Assembly (NCBI GenBank): GCA_914767715.1
Contig: OU612071.1
Coordinates: 2,418,001 to 2,482,000, forward strand
Origin: Membranipora membranacea
Lineage: Eukaryota > Bryozoa > Gymnolaemata > Cheilostomatida > Membraniporidae
DNA length: 64,000 bases
Direction: 5' to 3'
The notes below the pieces were generated by a model. The model was given only the letters and a program-made list of their open reading frames with translations. It had not been told where the DNA came from and did not search any database. The translations under genes were made by a program, and so were the position numbers. Shown here in pieces: positions 60,295 to 64,000 of the stretch; the stretch's first letter is position 1, and each line of letters begins with the position of its first letter.

Positions 60295-63200
60295 ATGAGC
60301 ATAACAGGAGCCATGTCAACATTACTAGAGGAGGATTTTGAATTTGATGAACACATACTTCATCAATTTGGGCAGAATGTTGTCAGCATAGCTCAAGGTA
60401 AGAACAATGACTGTGCATTTTCGGTATTTAATTCATCAGGTTTTGGAATGAAGTTCATTGGTTTTGGAATTAGAAAGATTTATCCTAACTTAAAAAGCCT
60501 ACTGGTTTAAAACTTGTTTATAAGTAGTTGATGAGAAAAATTTCCACAGCAAGAGTGAATGATTGCTGTACTAGGCATACAATGTTAGTTTCAGACTGTT
60601 TTCACCTAAGTAGCCACCGACCATTATATTCTACCCCCAGCACAGAAGTGACATTGTGATGCAACCCTCAGCAGAAATGTCATGGATAAGTATAGTGGAA
60701 AAGATAAGCTAATCATGTTCCTGTTAATTGTAGAGCACAAAATAAACTCAGTTGAAGTATTCCGAAAGCTGGATTATCAAGATCTAAACATGTTTACTTC
60801 TGACTATTCAGTATTAGTAGAGCTGCGGAGCTACTACAAGTCACTACAGGTATGGGTTAATTTTTTTTTCATTAGGCCTACTTGCCAATCTAACCATTGA
60901 TCTAACCAAGGAGTAACAACTTGAGTAAAGAATAACTTCCGACTGATGTTTGTTGGAAATATATATACATATATTATACCTCTATAAATGAATAGATCAC
61001 AGGTCTACTCCAAAATCCCAGGTTTTGTAGTAGACCTGTGGAATAGATGTCATTTTTTCATGGTTGGTGTTTAATTCATTTGCCAGTGCAACAAACAGCT
61101 ACAGTTCAAGCAAGTTCATGCCATGAATCAATGTTAAATAAGGCGCAACTGTTCACATTTCTTTCATCTGTTTGAATGCTCCAAGTAAAATAATCATACT
61201 AGTTCATCTTACTCACCTTCTTTAATTTATTATCAGTGCAACTCCTTAGGTTCCTGTAACTGTAGTATTGTCTGAAATTATTGCTCACTAAACACTACTC
61301 TGATTAGTTCAATAGTTGATACATCCTGCTAATTGGTTCCTTAGAACAAAAAGCTCTCACAATTGGTCATGACTCCCTTTTAAAAAAAGGCACCAAAATG
61401 ATTTAAGTGGTAGTTTCACTTTCCATACAAAATGAAACTACTTTGAACATAACTATTTGGGATTTCCATGTGTGGATAGTCAATGACAACGGGGATTTTC
61501 CTGACAACCAGTACTATTAGTCAAGCAGTTCCCAGCGGGCAATTAGTTGTCTAAACTGAGTTGGAAAGAGGTTACCAGAAGAGGCTGAACACTGTTGCCA
61601 ATTGTATGCCATATGGACCGGTGGAAGAGGTAGCCAAAAGGGGGTTTTTAGCAACCTCTTCAAGAAGTTTAATATAGGTTTTATATCCTTCTCAGGGAAG
61701 GATATAACAGGGATATTGCTAACTAACTGTCTCTATCCAATATTAAAAATTGAAAAGTTCATTTATTGTTATATATATTTATTTATTATGTTACCCATAA
61801 GGCCTGTAAGGGAGGGAGTCAGGGGTACTGTCTGAGTGGGACTGCGGTGGAAGGCTTCTGCCTTGCTTAGAGCATTTAGCCTAAGAGTGTAAAGACTCAG
61901 CTGGAATCAATTTATTCATGCTACAACAAATGCATCATTTCATGATCACCACTTTTTGTGTTGAGTGGCAAGTGGTGCCAGAAGCAGTTGATTCAATCAA
62001 TGGCCACATATTTGCCAGTTTCAAATTTCTTGGATGTGATACTGGTTCACAGGAATTAATGTGGATGCTGATTTTTTATTTGGTTGTTTGGCGTCTGGGT
62101 GTAGAGAATTCTTGATAATAATCAATTCGCTAGGGGAGATAAATGCTACTTTGGTCTGCGAATTATATTGACCTCGCATTGACAACCATTTTTACACTCA
62201 GCCTAGACTTCCGTGTACTATTGAAAAAAGTGAGGAATAAACTGTTCTCATGCTGGAGCCGTACTAATAGATGGTAAATACATTATAATTTGAGTGTTAG
62301 CTATGCTTTGTCAGTCAAGAAAAGTTATTTCTGCAACCGCCAACGGCAAGAAAATAAAGTATAAAAGCAGAAGCATCTAAAACCACTTTTATCTGTTGCT
62401 GGCAAATGGGGATATGTGGCTCCCTCTGGCATACCTATCAAAGACAGGTGATGTCAGAGGATATTGGCCAACAAAAAAGCTACCCATTGGCAACCTCTTC
62501 AAAAGGTTGCTGGCTAAGCCTTGCCGGCTGGGTTAGGTACACCAATGAACTAAACTTAGTTCATTGGGTACAGCCCTTTGATTATGGCTTGTCATGCAGG
62601 CTACTGTGTTAACAGCTTGAACTTCACAGTGTGGAATTGACATGCACAGTTGCCTGTACTGTAATAGTAGGCTCATTTCTTTCCATAAGTATAAGGTGAA
62701 ATTTTCTTGAATTAACATGCTGGAGAAGCTTATCCATAGGCACTGGAGTTACAAGCATGTATACATTGCCAATGTCTATGATCATAGAAAGTGACAAAGT
62801 ATACATGCTTGTAACTCCATATGGCTATGAGCCTATCCGACAAGTTTGTCAACTCACAATCACCAGTAGATCAATGATGTGAATGATTGGAAATGTGGCC
62901 ATGACTGAACAAGCAGGCACTTTTAAGCTGTTACACTCTTTGTTGATGTGAAGCTCTAACCATCTAAATCTTCCTTTAACAGACTTCCACTGTCTTACAA
63001 AAAAGAACTAGCTCACCGACTTTGACACCGAGTGGTCCTCAATCAAAACGACTGAGCACTTCAACCCCAATGGTGAGTGAATGACCCGTTATGATGAGTA
63101 AAACATCTGTATGGCTGGAAAACTGTTCTGACTTTAAATTGCTTGTAAACGAAACACAAGGAGTCAATCAGCCATTAAAGTTTGCCTGTTTTGTGAAGAC

Positions 63201-63496
63201 TTAACATAATCTCTAGCATTTGATCAACTTAGTGGATGACATCAATTACTGTTGGCCTCAAAAGTTTGTTGACTCCCCAAGCCTGATTTGACCAAGCGTT
63301 ATATACACTTTTGTCATCGGTCTCTGCCACTACAGTAACTGATACACAATGACAGAAGAAGATACATGTCTGTCAATAAAAATTCTTCTGTATTCTGGAA
63401 ACCCTATTCATGCTGACTTGATGGATGTTGTTGGGTTCGTTTTAGATGCCACATCTTATGAAAGACGATGAGAGTGATGATGATAATGGTTTGCAG
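60295..63496 (+). CDS. SAM-like protein, 5' exons, continues past the window
   Basis: Four exons join in phase: 60,295-60,397; 60,734-60,849; 62,983-63,072; 63,446-63,496 (donors GTAAGA, GTATGG, GTGAGT, GTATGT; acceptors ATTGTAG, TTAACAG, TTTTAG; phases 1, 0, 0, 0). They encode the first 100 residues. Residues ~10-72 (FDEHILHQFGQNVVSIAQE, then INSVEVFRKLDYQDLNMF) look like a SAM-type helical bundle: short helices, L-D-x-x-D-L near the middle, and a long final helix (VLVELRSYYKSLQ). Then comes a Ser/Thr-rich basic linker (TSSPTLTPSGPQSKRLSTST) and an acidic patch (KDDESDDDNG). No lesion is seen. Its start is 275 bp from the divergent zinc-finger gene, as expected for the partner gene of one transposon, though a host gene cannot be excluded. 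Confidence 0.6.
60998..61040. repeat. 12-bp inverted repeat
   Basis: CACAGGTCTACT (60,998-61,009) and AGTAGACCTGTG (61,029-61,040) form a stem with a 19-base loop in intron 2 of the plus-strand gene. No role is evident. Confidence 0.7.
61041..62744. other. Intron 2 of the plus-strand gene; no separate gene recognised
   Basis: Frames of 60-77 codons occur but none has a recognisable domain. GGTAGCCAAAAGG...GCAACCTCTTCAAGAAG near 61,630-61,665 and GCTACCCATTGGCAACCTCTTCAAAAGG near 62,478 share short similarity, perhaps an old repeat. Confidence 0.4.
62745..62818. repeat. 20-bp perfect inverted repeat
   Basis: GGAGTTACAAGCATGTATAC (62,745-62,764) and its exact reverse complement at 62,799-62,818, with a 34-base loop. 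It lies in intron 2 of the plus-strand gene and is probably the trace of a small foldback element. Confidence 0.8.
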
Positions 63497-64000
63497 GTAT
63501 GTAACTTGTGCTATTTTCATGTTATTGATCAATGGTTGATTTTGATTAATAAATGTATGACAGAAGTACACCACATACACCTGAAGTAATTTTGCTGAGG
63601 TTCATGTCGTCCATATTTTATAGCCACGCAAAAACAATTCCACAAAAAGCTGTGCTATTTCGGAATTTGAAGCTGGTTTGTGAAAATATTGCAATCTGAC
63701 TCAAGTGACATATATTTTGCACCATAATAAACCCCTAAATATATTTGATTGATCAAACATGCTTCTGATGAACTAGAGATTTTTAGATCACAACTCAGAG
63801 CAGGGGGAGGCTATTTGATGACAAGAACAACATTTTGTCACAAAATATTCATTCGTACAAAGTGAATTACAATCTCATATCAGGTGCATCAAACGTTCTC
63901 ACAGTTATTAGCTCATTAGCCTTGGCGATTTCGGAAATTATTTATGACTGGGTGAATAGCAGTCGTAAAATTCATAGAGCTAATCGACCTCATTTATATA
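63497..64000. other. Intron following exon 4 of the plus-strand gene
   Basis: No further exon with a good acceptor, donor and open frame was found before the window ends; the gene continues beyond. Confidence 0.45.

Overview
The window looks like AT-rich, intron-bearing, transposon-dense nuclear DNA of a marine invertebrate. A demosponge fits best, but this is inference: it rests on the 39-residue 'GHTDTVKALLDNLTP' ankyrin style and the mix of RTE and CR1/Jockey LINEs, PIF/Harbinger and CACTA-like elements. Cnidarians or other basal metazoans remain possible. Nothing suggests a prokaryote: there are no operons, genes have GT-AG introns in matching phase, and intergenic space is large.

Layout. 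Positions 1-8,000 hold only simple repeats, short direct repeats and one tRNA-like SINE head. Positions 8,047-11,300 hold a decayed CR1/Jockey-type LINE on the minus strand. Positions 11,300-23,200 have no convincing host gene, but contain a TTAA-flanked MITE (12,907-13,283), a LINE reverse-transcriptase relic (~15,585-15,790) and a second inverted-repeat element (21,838-22,437).

The one convincing intact host gene is on the minus strand, 29,256-23,856. Four exons join in phase into a 1,511-residue protein with about 13 ankyrin repeats, a DUF294/GlnD-like nucleotidyltransferase core and a long TPR-type tail. It has the layout of a sensor-effector-scaffold protein and is the best candidate for an undescribed system. 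Just upstream of its start lie an RTE LINE 5' fragment and a TA-flanked perfect palindrome.

Positions 31,477-48,000 are a repeat complex. One family (R1) occurs at 31,477-32,338 continued at 40,534-40,980, and again at 44,093-45,800. The first copy is split by an 8.2-kb PIF/Harbinger transposon (32,339-40,530) with perfect 25-bp inverted ends; the second copy shows the empty site. The Harbinger element carries a MADF-like gene (+) facing a broken DDE transposase gene (-), with further insertions inside it. A second family (R2) is repeated three times between 41,690 and 47,900, partly in tandem.

Positions 50,713-63,496 and beyond hold two divergently transcribed multi-exon genes, 275 bp apart at their start codons. 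The minus-strand gene (11 exons) encodes C2H2-like zinc fingers followed by regions resembling CACTA/EnSpm TNP2-DUF4218-type proteins, and is damaged in exon 8. The plus-strand gene (4 exons seen, running off the window) encodes a SAM-like helical segment and a Ser/Thr-rich, acidic linker. They may be the two genes of one large transposon.
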